The notes below the pieces were generated by a model that saw only the letters and a program-made list of their open reading frames with translations, was not told the origin of the DNA and made no database searches. Positions 10,884-21,441 of a stretch of 64,000 nt of DNA are shown here, piece after piece. This DNA is from Epiperipatus broadwayi (taxonomy: Eukaryota > Onychophora > Udeonychophora > Euonychophora > Peripatidae). The translations under genes were made by a program, and so were the position numbers. Positions within the stretch are counted from its first letter, which is position 1, and every line of letters starts with the position of its first letter. Location: NCBI GenBank assembly GCA_028023455.1, contig JAQFVV010000012.1, positions 13,158,364-13,222,363 on the forward strand, in the 5' to 3' direction.

Positions 10884-11300
10884 TCTAGGGTATATGAGCA
10901 CAAACTTTCACATGACCCACAACTCACCATTCTATCTCAAATTACTGATACACTTGAACACATATATGTTGAAAAGATAAATAATCACCAATATAAGTAT
11001 TTCGTGCTAAACCAGCAATCATCAGTTGATCCAGATTATCATCTCTACATATATATGCAATAAGTGCTCAGATATATATTAAGATAGCCAATCTTCATAC
11101 TTTTAATGGACAGGTTTCAATCCACTCCACATTCCAACTCTTCTACTACCCATCCAATTGAAAATCTGATGATGGAATGCTCAAAGGCCACTCTGAGGCA
11201 GAGATTCTTGTCCCACCCATGTTGACCCAAAGTCAATCTGACCCCTCATGTACAGGACATAATCTATTTAATACATATACAAAGGATGGGCCGACATCTC
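10884..11300 (+). mobile_element. MITE copy, 'GAGCACAAACTTTCACATG' family
   Basis: This copy starts near GGTATATGAGCACAAAC and shares long stretches with 42318-42580 and 54804-55205, including GATAAATAATCACCAATAT, TTAAGATAGCCAATCTTC and AATCTGATGATGGAATGCTC. It carries one arm plus the family's central sequence and lacks the opposing arm present at 42.6-42.9 kb. It has no coding sequence. The 63-codon open frame at 10872 is incidental. Confidence 0.75.
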
Positions 11301-11983
11301 TAATATGTAATAAGTAAAATACATCCTGTATTTCAATTATTACATATGTTAAATTTTCTCCCTAAAGGCAACCTAATCATAAACTATGAGTCAAACATGG
11401 CTCTTTGGTCCTAATTTCATAGCCCTACATAAATACATTTTTTATTTCCTCTTGTAATTTGTAAATAAATATTCTGATGACTCTAAGAGATAGAAAATGT
11501 GCACTAAAACATTGTTTCTTGAATTCAGTCTTATTATCAAATAGTAATTATTGTATATGATGAATATTTAAGTATTAGAAAATTATAAATAAATCAAGTA
11601 ATTTTTTGTTCATTTTATAAATTTTTAAGAGCATTTTTATTTTCGTTAGGACGTATAAAGATTCTATTGTTCTATTACTAAAATAAATGTTCAAATAATC
11701 CACAGCAATTCAGAAATTCGTATTTGCCATCAACATATTTTTCACTCTTTCCTTGCTACTCTTAAATGGGAGGGGGGTATTTCTTTTACTGCAGCTCTAC
11801 AATAGAAAGGGGGGGGGGATTTAAATAAATTGGCCCTTCATTTTATAAAGTTTGCCAACTCTGACATAGAAAATAACCAAGTAACAACACTTAATCATCC
11901 ACTTAACCCAATTTATTGTAGCCTCTTAAAATTTATAACAACTTTTAATAAGCTACTCCCCCCCCCCGTGTCATAGCATCAGC
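11301..11983. other. AT-rich non-coding with G- and C-runs
   Basis: No gene is supported. A ten-base G-run at 11809-11818 and an eleven-base C-run at 11957-11967 stand out in otherwise AT-rich sequence. Confidence 0.4.
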
Positions 11984-12055
11984 TGAAAAGCGAACCCGCT
12001 AACCCAGGACATCTGCTTGTAAAGCAGCGGTTGCTGACCTCTGGACCACCAATGC
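11984..12055 (-). pseudogene. tRNA-derived sequence (Val-UAC-like)
   Basis: On the minus strand the sequence starts GCATTGGTGGTCCAGAGGTC, with a box-A-like D-arm, and continues into CTGC-TTTACAA-GCAG, an anticodon stem of four pairs with a seven-base loop whose anticodon would be UAC (Val). The expected T-arm is damaged: CTGGG is followed by TTAGCGGGTTCGC, and the 3' acceptor strand does not pair with GCATTGG. It is best read as a tRNA pseudogene or the head of a tRNA-derived SINE rather than a working tRNA gene. Confidence 0.5.
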
Positions 12056-13241
12056 TACTTTCCACACAATTATCAACAATAACAGGATTTTCTTCAAAAT
12101 TATAAGTCTTACTTGATTATCTATATTCTACTGCGAATCTTCTATGCAGTAGCTTTATCTTGGTTGATTATCACTATAAAAGCAGTGTGTGAGAATAAAG
12201 ATTTTTTCATTCTGTGTAAATGGGCAATAGGTGAGGGTTTTCTTCAATGATATTTAGATCAGTTTTAAATGATTTCCAGATTCTTTCTTCATTCATAAAA
12301 ATACAGTATTATAAAAAAAACTATGGTTTATACATGCATTTTAAATTGGTGTCAGAGAATACTTTACCACTGTCAAATTTCTTGCAATGGATCATGAGCT
12401 TCAAAATTTATTCAACTTGTGCTATGTCCTGTACCAGACAGGTAGTGATAAAAAAAACAGTATACTTAGACATATACTATATATAACAATATTTATTAAC
12501 AAGAATAACAATAGCATAAGACTATAAATGTAAACATTCAGATTATAGAACAATTTATTCTTGAATGGAAATATCTTATTTCCAGGAGTAAATCAAATTT
12601 GCATATGTGGTTTTACAATCATTAATCTTTAGCATTTCTACTATTATCAGGCAAATTATTTATATTTTTTTTAATATATACCTCACTTTAGCAGTTAAAA
12701 TACTTTCACAGACAATAACTATTTCCATATTAAAGTAACTTTTTATAGTTCCTCATTTACACATTTTCTTAACACAAATAATGTACATTTTAACTTCATC
12801 ATCATAACCACTATTAATTCTTCAGGTGTAGTTTGAAAAATTTCTATTTATTTTCATTTTCTTTGGAAAGCATTTTATCCGACTTCTTCCATTATAACAT
12901 TTATAAACAACTCAATTGCTCTCAATCTTGTCACTCCAAAAGTGTTATTCAGTCACATCTAAGTACAATTTATGCTAATGCCCTGATTTACATACAAATG
13001 ATGTTTAATTTCCTATTGTAGTGCTCTCTTTTTTGATTTTCTAGATTAATTACAAGAGAATATTTATGAGTGAAATTAACCCCTACATATATACAAAATA
13101 AATGCTCTTTAACTATATCTAAATTAGATATGACAGACATTCCAACTTGTTGCTGGGAATGATTTCATAAAAGTGGAAGCCTATGAACTCTGCTTGATAA
13201 TGTAAACATATTTCACAAACAGAACATTAATATATATATTG
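12056..13241. other. AT-rich non-coding stretch left of the Gypsy element
   Basis: No coding, RNA or repeat structure is supported. The open frames at 12247-12486 and 12833-13021 are AT-rich translations without motifs. Confidence 0.45.
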
Positions 13242-13426
13242 GTAAATGGTGTGCATTCTAAAATGAATTTATATGAATATCAACAAGTTAAATGAAAAAA
13301 AAAGTCAAGAGAAATTAACTAATAATTATTAATCTTTAATAACATAAACTATATATATAAAGGATAGTTAAAATTTTAAATATTTATAAACAAGATCAAT
13401 AAAATCTTCTCTTCTACTGATTAGTA

Positions 13427-16400
13427 CAGGAAGTCCCCTAGTTATGAACATTTGAGTTACAAACATTTCGTTATTACATAATCGCTTTTGAACTTTAGAT
13501 CTTTATCTATGCACATAATTAAAAACCCTGTTTACATACATTCATGAATTTTTTCTAAAGAAAAATAAACTTTTTTTTCCAATAAATTTATTAAAAGTAA
13601 ATAAGTATGATATAAGGTGATTTTGTACAGAAAATAAAAAAAATAATTAATACAAACATAAATTTTGTACAAGTGTGAATTTTTGATTATCTTCTGATTA
13701 TCAGTTCTCAATTAACAGCTCATGTTCTGCAGTTCACTGCATCACTCATTCTTATAGTGAATAACAAATGTAATCCAATAAATCCTTAGTAGGCTTTTGC
13801 CCATGAACTGCCTTCATATAATCATTCTAATGATCACCTGTAATGTCATGTGCACTTCACTACTGGAAGGGCACAGTTCTATAATCAGATATGGCTCAGA
13901 AACTCAATATTGATCATCTTTATTATCTTTTAAACAGTGTCCAATGGATAACATGTTCTCAATTGGAAGAATTAAGCATCATTATTTGATGTTCATAATT
14001 TATTCATATGGCCAGCTGGGATATTTCTATTACAAGATGGACTGTTAATCAATATTGATTTTATTATAAATACAGATATAGGAATCTTCCAGCTAAAAGA
14101 AACAAATACCTGAGGTGACTAAAAATTATTAAATGTAATTGTTTTTTTTTAATTTACTAAAACTTTTTATTCTCTGAGTGTACTATCATATGCCTTAGGA
14201 CAGTGCAATAGTTGTGAGGGCAAATATCCAACTATGTACAAGAACTGTTTCTTAAAACAAATATCTGTGGAGTAATTATTTAAAAGCAATTACACACTGG
14301 TGTGCCCACAGCAAGAATAAGTATTTCCAACAATGATTCATTCAAGTCCATATTCATTTTCACAAAGAACTTATAGGCTGTCATTGCACCAGTGTGAAAA
14401 TGTTCAATTAGACACTACTGATATTCAATTCCAGCCATTCATAAGCTTTGTAATTTTCTGCATCTGTTCATTCATTTATAAGCATCCAGATAAGTGAGTT
14501 TAAAGTCATCTATATGATATTATTCAGGGCATGACATTCTAAACTATTTCGATATGAAAAATAAACTTTGGAGTTTAAAAAATAATTAAAAGTATATTTT
14601 AGAGAACAACAAAAAACTATATAAAATACAGTAAATCTTCTCATCTCTAGCATTGATTTTTATTTTTAGCATCGTCACAGACTGTTTTGATTACTGCTTA
14701 TTTTTAAAAGTAGTTTGTGCGTGATTACGTTACATATACACTGTATATATTTCTGTTTTGGTGAATTTTTTTCATTCTTATTAATTAAAAATATGAGAGA
14801 GAAATGAAAAAACAGCAGTGTTGATACAACTAAAAAGAAATCAAGGTCTCCTAAACCCCATATGGTCGAGACAAAATGGATATTAATTAGACGTTCTAAA
14901 AATGGTGAATCTTTTGCTTCAATAGCATGTTCAAGTAATTTAAACCAATCAATAATATATACAATTGCGAAAAACAAGAACAAAATTAAGGAATTTGTCA
15001 AAAATTGTGAAAATATTTCTTCAAAGATTGTTTCAAAAGAGATGGCAGAGTAATGAATGAAATGGAGAAATTTTTGGCTTTATGGAATGAAGATCAATAT
15101 CAAAAAGGGATCCTAGTGAGTTTATCAATTATTCAAGTTAAGGCTCTTAGTTCGCAGGAACATTGAAAGAAAGAATTAAAAGAAGACTCTGCTGTTGATT
15201 TTGTAGCAAGCAATGGCTGGTTTCTCAAATTTAAAATGAGATATTCTTTACATAATATTAAATGTACTGGGGAAAGTGTCAGTGCAGATAAGAAAGCTGC
15301 CAGGAAATATATTTCCACTTTCTCTAATATCATTAAAGATGGAGCTTATTTTCCATGCCTAGTCTTCAATGTAGATAAGGCAGGATTATTTTGGAAAAAG
15401 ATGTCTGCACATACATATTTAGCAAAGGAAGAATCAGTTGCACCTGGGCATAAACTTTCTAAAAACATAATATTGCTTCTTGGAGGTAATTTAGCTGGTG
15501 ATTTTAAATTGAAGCCAATACTAATTTATCAGACAGAAAATCCTAGAGCATTGAAAGGAAAAGATAAAAGAATGCTTCCAGTCATTTGGAAATCAAATCC
15601 TAAAGCCTGGGCTACTGCACAGCTTTTTCAAGGTTGGTTCTCACATCATTCTGTGACTTCTGTTAGGCAATATTGTAGTGAGAATAATTTACCATTTGAA
15701 ACACTAGACAATTCTCCTGGACATCCAAAATCCCTGCAAAATTTATATCCAGCGATTAATGTTGTATTTATCTCTCCCAACTGTGATAGCTACTTTTAAG
15801 CAGTATTATATGAGAAGATTAATGACTCAAGTAATCAAGGCAATTGACAAGGAAGGTGGACCTACACTAAAGAGATTTTTGGAAAAGTTATAATATATGG
15901 AATGCAATAAATATTATTGGGGATGCATAGGCTGAAATAAAAGTCAACAATAAAAGGCTGTTGAAAAAATATATATCCACAAATGATGAATGCTTCTATG
16001 GACATTGAAGAAACTCCTGAAGATATCACAACTGAAATAGTCAATATAATGAATGAATTAAATTTAGATTTTACTGATGAAGATATTGATGAGTTAATGC
16101 AATCTCACTCAGAACCTCTGTCAAATGAAGACTTGATTAAACTACAAGAGATGGATGAAATACAAAATGAAGAAGAATCTGATAGTGAACTTATTGTTAA
16201 GAGTTGACAATCAAGAATATGAATGAAGCCTTCATGCATCTTGACAAATTTTTGACCATTATGGAAGAATGTGATCCCAATGGAGAGCGTATATCTCATG
16301 TACAAAGAGCAATAGAAAAAGACACAGAATGTCACCGAATTCTTTATCAAGAGAGGAAAAAGAATACAATTCAATTAACTCTTGCTAAATTTGTAAACAA

Positions 16401-16543
16401 AACTCCAGATATTAATCAATAAAAAATATTGTATTTTGAAAACCCTTTTTGATGTTTTTTTTTACAGACCTTTACTTTCAAACAATTTTAACTTCCAAAC
16501 ACATGTCAGGAAACAATTAAATTTGTAACTAGGGGACTGCCTA
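13427..16543 (+). mobile_element. Full-length Tigger/pogo DNA transposon
   Basis: The 3117-bp element is bounded by TA (13425-13426 and 16544-16545). Its left end reads CAGGAAGTCCCCTAGTTAT and its right end, in reverse complement, TAGGCAGTCCCCTAGTTAC; this AGTCCCC-AGTTA end is characteristic of Tigger elements. It encodes a CENP-B-like/DDE transposase remnant on the plus strand. Positions 13427-14790 are a long 5' leader without a recognisable gene. The other LTR of the host retroelement provides an empty site (at about 19816-19820), so both ends are precise. Confidence 0.9.
14826..16422 (+). pseudogene. Tigger transposase (CENP-B HTH plus DDE), inactivated
   Basis: Domains appear in order. 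The N-terminal helix-turn-helix (14862-15053) shows RRSKNGESFASIACSSN and IIYTIAKNKNKI. The second CENP-B-type HTH (about 15065-15240) shows MEKFLALWNEDQYQKG, a stop after SSQEH, then ASNGWFLKFKMRYSLHN. The DDE core (15236-15799) shows VFNVDKAGLFWKK (first D, with the usual DE-T altered to DK-A) and LDNSPGHPKSLQ (second D). Just after VVFISPNCD the frame changes, and about ten residues normally holding the third catalytic acid are missing. Translation resumes as VIATFKQYYMRRLM to LKRFLEKL, then NIWNAINIIGDA with a TAG where tryptophan is expected. The acidic tail (15983-16206) and C-terminus (to 16422, ending NKTPDINQ) follow. A functional enzyme would bind the ends and cut at TA. This copy cannot be active. 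Confidence 0.9.
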
Positions 16544-16911
16544 TATTTTTAATTCTCACTAATGTTCATCGTTAACTATATTCTAAGTCAATATTATTCT
16601 TAAATCTTCACAAGTTGATTGATACTCACAATTCTCTTTCTCATTAATCCAATAGAGTCCATAAAGTGTTTGCAAATAAATTAAGATCTGTGTGATCTGT
16701 TTGTTGCCCTAACCGGCTATTGGCACTTACAGAAGCTCATTCTCTTGGATTCATTCCCTAGTTGCAGAAAAGGTTCTCCATCATTTTCTGTAATAATTTC
16801 TCCCTAGTTCTTTTCATGCTAGACAAATATATAATGATAGTACAAAACATGATAGCACTAACACCACCAGGAACATCGCAGGGGGAAAAAAGCTCACTCC
16901 TTTCTGCACTC

Positions 16912-16921
16912 GCTATTTATA
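16912..16921 (-). promoter_or_regulatory. TATA box in Gypsy 3' LTR
   Basis: GCTATTTATA on the plus strand reads TATAAATAGC in element orientation and is conserved in the other LTR at 20185-20194. Confidence 0.6.
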
Positions 16922-17341
16922 CACTATCGGGTAATCCTGATTTTATTAATGATCACAATCTTCTTACTATGATAAAGATCAATCTGTTTCCAACACATTT
17001 TTATTTGCTTAGCTGCCTTTCCTTTTACCGCAATTAGTTATTTTGATCTCCATTGTATTAAACAATTTTTCTTTATCATTTCAGTTAATCAGTTTTACAC
17101 ATTTGCTTCTTGCTTTATATATACAATGTTATCTTTTACACAAATATTTTAATGTAATATGCGCTTGCTAATTTAATTATTATTTCACTTTTACTTTATC
17201 TTTAAGCAATCTACTTAAAATAACATTTCTATAATTAAATTTTCTTTGTGTTTCTATAGTTTTTCTGGAGTCATTAAATATAGTTTCCTATCTTATACAT
17301 TATTAAACTTAATAAATCCATATTTTTAACCAAATACAACA

Positions 17342-17355
17342 CCTCCCTCTACTCC
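17342..17355 (-). promoter_or_regulatory. Polypurine tract of the Gypsy element
   Basis: In element orientation GGAGTAGAGGGAGG directly precedes the 3' LTR start TGTTGTATTTGG. This is the expected place and composition for priming plus-strand DNA synthesis. Confidence 0.8.
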
Positions 17356-17789
17356 ATAAAAAAAATACTGTTAACATTGTCATACGTAATCTTAAAATTT
17401 ATTTGGTCTACACTTTTCCCAAATAGATCTGGGTGACTTTTTTCTATCTTCAGTAAACATTCCATTTCTGCCTGTTCTTCTAAAATCTTTCACACAATTT
17501 TTCTTCTATAATGGTCTTGTCTGTTTGGTTTTCCTGAACATCATGCCCTCTGACATGGTTTTCATGGCATCTATATTTAAATCAACATACCCCCTCCCCC
17601 AATTATTACATTATGATTAGGCAATATTTTTTCTATTGTCCCTTTAATCCGTTTTACATAAAACATCTCAAATCCACACTGATGCTCCCATTTTAAACTT
17701 CATTTTCTCATAATTATTTTGACAAATTCCATTTTCTTTTGGGTGAATTAATGACAATTTTTATTCTTAATCTCCTTCCCAGTAACAGT

Positions 17790-18470
17790 TCAGCAAAAGT
17801 AACTCTAGTTACTATGCAAAAAATTATCTCTTGTAAAGTATTTTGTAAATGTGTAAACAATTACTTTTCTTCACATCTCTTTTTAATTTGTTGTACTGCC
17901 TTCTCAGCCATGCCATTTTATTCGGGATAGTATGATAGGGTAGTAATATGTTGAATTCCATTATCAGTAAAATATTGCTTCAGAATATAACTAGGGAAAC
18001 CTATTGCATTATCTGACACTATGGTTTCCAGTAATTCATGTATTTGAAAAAAAACTTGCTCAAAACACTTTGTTCCTTTGCACTGGTATTTTTTACTTCA
18101 CGATACTGTCCACTTTGAATATACTTCTACTATTATTAAAATTACTTTTCCTGTGATTGAAACTATTTGGTCTATATAAAATCTCTCCCAGGGCCTGTTT
18201 GTCTTTGGCCATGCTGTGTAATTCTTTACTGGGAGTGCAACCTCTGTTTGACATGCCATGCACATTTTTAGGCATTTTTCAATGTCTGCCTTTATTTTTG
18301 GCCACCAGACATAGCTGCATGCCAAAGCTTTTGCTCTCACTATCCCTGGGTAATCTCTATGTGACAATTCTTAAATTAGGTTTCTCCCTGCAGGTGGTAT
18401 TACTGTTTTATTCCCCATTATTATGCAATCTTTACATGCCAATAATTTCTCCCTGATAACCCAAACCCCT
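17790..18470 (-). pseudogene. Gypsy integrase, broken
   Basis: Integrase would insert the retroelement DNA into the genome. Reading minus from about 18470, the N-terminus gives DSGVWVIREKLLA and NKTVIPPAGRNLI (out of frame pieces), then the H2C2 zinc-binding segment ELSHRDYPGIV, YVWWPKIKADIEKC and CMACQ. The first histidine pair is reduced to one clear histidine. The catalytic core begins with ERFYIDQIVS (first D) and SKW, then after a frameshift ETIVSDNAIGFPSY (second D) and NGMAEKAVQQIKK (catalytic E), with a stop just before NGMAE. The core ends near 17880. At least two frameshifts and two stops inactivate it. The plus-strand frame at 18157-18456 is a shadow. Confidence 0.8.
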
Positions 18471-18620
18471 GAGTCAAATAATTCAATTTTAATTTTGGCC
18501 AACCTTCTCTTATCGATTTTGCTAATATTTGGTATCCATAGTTATCCTTGGTCCATTTTTCAACTGTTTCACTGTCTGCAGTATTAGATTTTATAATATC
18601 TTTATAATTCACCTCCATTT
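18471..18620 (-). pseudogene. Remnant linking RNase H region to integrase
   Basis: The minus-strand frame 18618-18421 reads DSETVEKWTKDNYGY and then SIREGWPKLKLNYLT. This resembles the 'x-x-x-GWP' tether just upstream of the integrase zinc domain in Gypsy polyproteins. No YxDD reverse transcriptase box or RNase H residues occur between here and Gag, so the main pol domains are deleted. Confidence 0.55.
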
Positions 18621-18729
18621 CTGTATTTATAGGTGCAAATTTATCTGGGAAACATGTTATTGATAATATAAATGTTATCTGTTATGACTACTTTTAGTTT
18701 TTAACTTTAGCTGCCTCTCTTGACAATAT

Positions 18730-19440
18730 TTTTTCCTCAGTTTCCCTACATATTCTTGCCAAATGCCCTTTCTGTTTAAAGTAAAGGCATCTTTCATTTC
18801 AAAATTTGCAATCTGTTCTCATGTGCCCAGCTTTGCCACAGTAAAAACAAGTAATTCTCCTGTTTTGCACTCTGTTTGAAATATTCTTTTTACTCCATGA
18901 CTCTCCATTGGTTTTGCAAACTGTCATTTTCTCATTTTCATTTCCATTTCTAAAAAGTGTCACCTGCTCTATTATTAGTTCATGAGCCACTCTCTTCTTT
19001 ATAGCTGACTCAAAATTTAAATCCATTTCTGAGAACAAGTTTTGCCTGATTCTATCATCTATTAGACTCCAAAATAATTGGTCTAATATCTCCTCTACAT
19101 AATCTCCATATCTGTAATCTGTCGCTAATTCTTTTAAAGCAATGCCATACTGTTTTATTTTCATCCTTCCATTGTCTCCTACTTCTTAAAGGCAGTCTGG
19201 ATATATGTGTTGGCAGTCGAAAACTAACCTGGTCATTTAGTTTTTTAATGATCTCTTTGTATAATGTTGTCTCAGCTATGGGTATCTCATAATACTTGTT
19301 TACTATATCTATGACTCTTTTTCCCAATAAACACATCAATGCCACTACTTTTCTTTTATTATCCTCAATCCCACTGAGCAAAAAAAAAAAAAAATCTAAC
19401 AATACCATATAATAACCATTCCCCAGTTTTACTAACATCG
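18730..19440 (-). pseudogene. Gypsy Gag with two zinc knuckles, broken
   Basis: Gag forms the retroelement particle and binds RNA. The capsid-like part reads from 19438 (MLVKLGNGYYMVLLDF) through YKEIIKKLNDQVSFRLP. A frameshift near 19180 leads to QYGIALKELATDYRYG, EILDQLFWSLIDDRIRQ and NLFSEMDLNFESA (to 18970), the pattern typical of Gypsy capsid C-terminal domains. A complete CCHC knuckle follows (CFYCGKAGHMRTDC, about 18800-18841), then a second, degenerate one after a frameshift (CLYF-QKGHLARIC, one cysteine replaced) near 18745-18790. Two knuckles support a Mag-like assignment. An A-run at 19380-19393 sits inside the N-terminal part. Confidence 0.8.
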
Positions 19441-19609
19441 AATTCAGTTATCACTGATCAAACTAACAACATTTTAACTACTACTGGTTCTATATTTTCC
19501 TCAAGTATTCCTAGGTTTGAAAACAATGACTGACTGTGCCAAGTTTTTTTATGACTTGGTTAGATTCAAACTGACTGCCAAGTTTACTCATTATCCCAGG
19601 TTCGAATAA

Positions 19610-19621
19610 GCAACTACACCA
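19610..19621 (-). promoter_or_regulatory. Putative primer-binding site
   Basis: In element orientation TGGTGTAGTTGC lies five bases inside the 5' LTR end. It begins with TGG, complementary to the CCA 3' end of a tRNA, as expected for a retroelement primer site. A box-B-like GGTTCGAA lies just beyond on the other strand. The primer tRNA cannot be identified by eye. Confidence 0.5.
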
Positions 19622-20184
19622 ATTTTTATTGTGTATTCTAAAATGAATTTATAAGAAATCTAGTAAGTTAAATGAAAAAAAAAAATGTCAAGAACAATTA
19701 ATGATAGTAATAATTAATTAACATTTATTAATCTTTAAATAACATAAATCATATATAAAGGACAGTTAACATTTAAAGTATTTGCAAACAAGATCAATAA
19801 AATCTACTGATTAGTATTTTAAATTCTCATTAATGTTCATCATTAATTATATTCTAACTCAGTCAATATTATTCTTAAATCTAGTTTACAATATTCACAA
19901 GTTGTTTGATAAAGCTCTCATTCTGATCAATCCTATTGAACCCATCAGGTGTATGAAAATAAAATAAAATCTATGTGATCTATTTGCTAACTGGCTATTG
20001 GCACCTATAAAGGCTTGGTCTCTGGGTCCAATTCCCTTGTTACAGGAAAAAGTTCTTCACCACTTTTGGAACTGGTTTCCCACCGAATTTCACTCCAGTC
20101 AAATATATAATGACAGCACAAAACACGACTACACTAACAGCATGAGGAACATCACAGGAGAAAAACTTCTTCCTTTCTTCACTT

Positions 20185-20194
20185 GCTATTTATA
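20185..20194 (-). promoter_or_regulatory. TATA box in Gypsy 5' LTR
   Basis: TATAAATAGC in element orientation, conserved at the matching place in the 3' LTR (16912-16921). Confidence 0.6.
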
Positions 20195-20373
20195 CATATA
20201 TATCTTTTCATATCTAGTAATCTTGATTTTATTAGTGATCACAATCTTATTATTATTTCCTGTTTCTGCCATAAATTTCCTATAATAAATATCAGTCTAT
20301 TTCCAACACATTTTTATTTGCATAGCTGTCTTTCTTTTTCCCGCAATTAGTTCTTTCAAACTCCATTGTATTA

Positions 20374-21441
20374 AGCAATTTGGTACTAGTTGTTAAGCCA
20401 ATACAAGCCACTTGATGGGATTTTTTATGTACAAAACACATAAAAATGCTGTTTACGTGGCCCAACTTATGTCTAATTGAAAAGTTCTGTTCAGATTAGC
20501 ATTGCAGGCCACCTACAGATGGCATTACAAACAAATATGATGGCCCACCCAGCTATGTGATTCACGACAAGTGATGCAAATATGCACACTTCACAGATCG
20601 CTACCGCATCATGTGAGGGTGTGTGGAATTCAACTGGCCCTAAATCTTCATTCTAAGTAATGATATTATACCCCACCTGACATAGTATTACATACTAATA
20701 ATTATAAGCCCGACATCATGCATCCCTATGTAGATTGAAAGGTGAAAACAAATTTGAAAGGGTATGCTCAAGCACAATTTCACATAACTCATGAGAAAAG
20801 TCATGTTTGTATGAGAACAGTTGTGAGACAAATCAAAAGTCTGAGTTTGCAGCTCATTTTGGAAATCATAAGGTTGGTTTGCTTAGACTAGTGCATCTTT
20901 TGGCCGATCCTTCAGATCGGCAAAACTATCAGGCTATCCCCCGGCATTCGATGCCATCTTTGACAAGTTGTTATCAAAAATACTATTTTGTTTCCAATCA
21001 AAAATAATTCATTAATACAAGTTATTTTTTTTGATATAAAAATAATACCTGAAATCGGACAATGAAAAAAAAAAAGTTTCTTAAAAGCAAAAAAAAAAAG
21101 TATTTTTTTCAGAATCAAAAATAATTAGACCATCCTCCCCCCTCTCAACACATTGCTGCACTTCATGGTGTCGTATTTGGACAAGTTGTTTGAAATAAAT
21201 GCGTGTTGGTAAAACAAAATTGAGTTTGTTTACAATCCAAAATAATTTAAATTTAAATTAATTATTACATGTATTTATATATAAAAATAATAACAGAAAT
21301 CAGATAAATAAAAACAAAAACAAAACAGAAATCGGATAAATCAAAAAAAGGTCGGGTAGTAACAGTATATTTATGTGTTTGGTTGTAGCAACAATGCCAT
21401 CAAGCGGCTTGTATCGGTTAAATAACTACTACCAGCAATTT
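20374..21441. mobile_element. Non-autonomous TIR transposon with 8-bp duplication, copy 1
   Basis: AGCAATTT flanks both sides (20374-20381 and 21434-21441) of a 1052-bp insert in the Gypsy 5' LTR. The terminal inverted repeats are about 37 bp: the left begins GGTACTAGTTGTTAAGCC and runs into ACAAGCCACTTGATGG; the right, reversed, begins GGTAGTAGTTATTTAACC and runs into ACAAGCCGCTTGATGG. The other LTR supplies the empty site. An 8-bp duplication suggests hAT, P or Merlin, but the GGTA start is not the usual hAT end. Internal sequence has higher G+C than the LTR and no transposase that I can recognise. Copy 2 is at 34161-35204. Confidence 0.85.

Larger units (their letters stand above)
13247..17341 (-). 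repeat. 3' LTR of the Gypsy element, split by Tigger
   Basis: In plus-strand terms this LTR begins TGGTGTGCATTC and ends AAATACAACA. Its two parts (13247-13424 and 16546-17341) align to 19627-21687. The Tigger at 13427-16543 interrupts it at ACTGATTAGTA, and the other LTR shows the uninterrupted site. The LTR carries a minus-strand TATAAATAG box at 16912-16921. The small plus-strand open frame at 16762-17037 is incidental. Confidence 0.85.

Noticed and set aside
10872-11063. 63-codon plus-strand frame at a MITE
   Set aside because: It lies inside a repeated MITE sequence whose other copies break the frame.
18157-18456. 99-codon plus-strand frame
   Set aside because: Antisense shadow of the integrase H2C2 segment.
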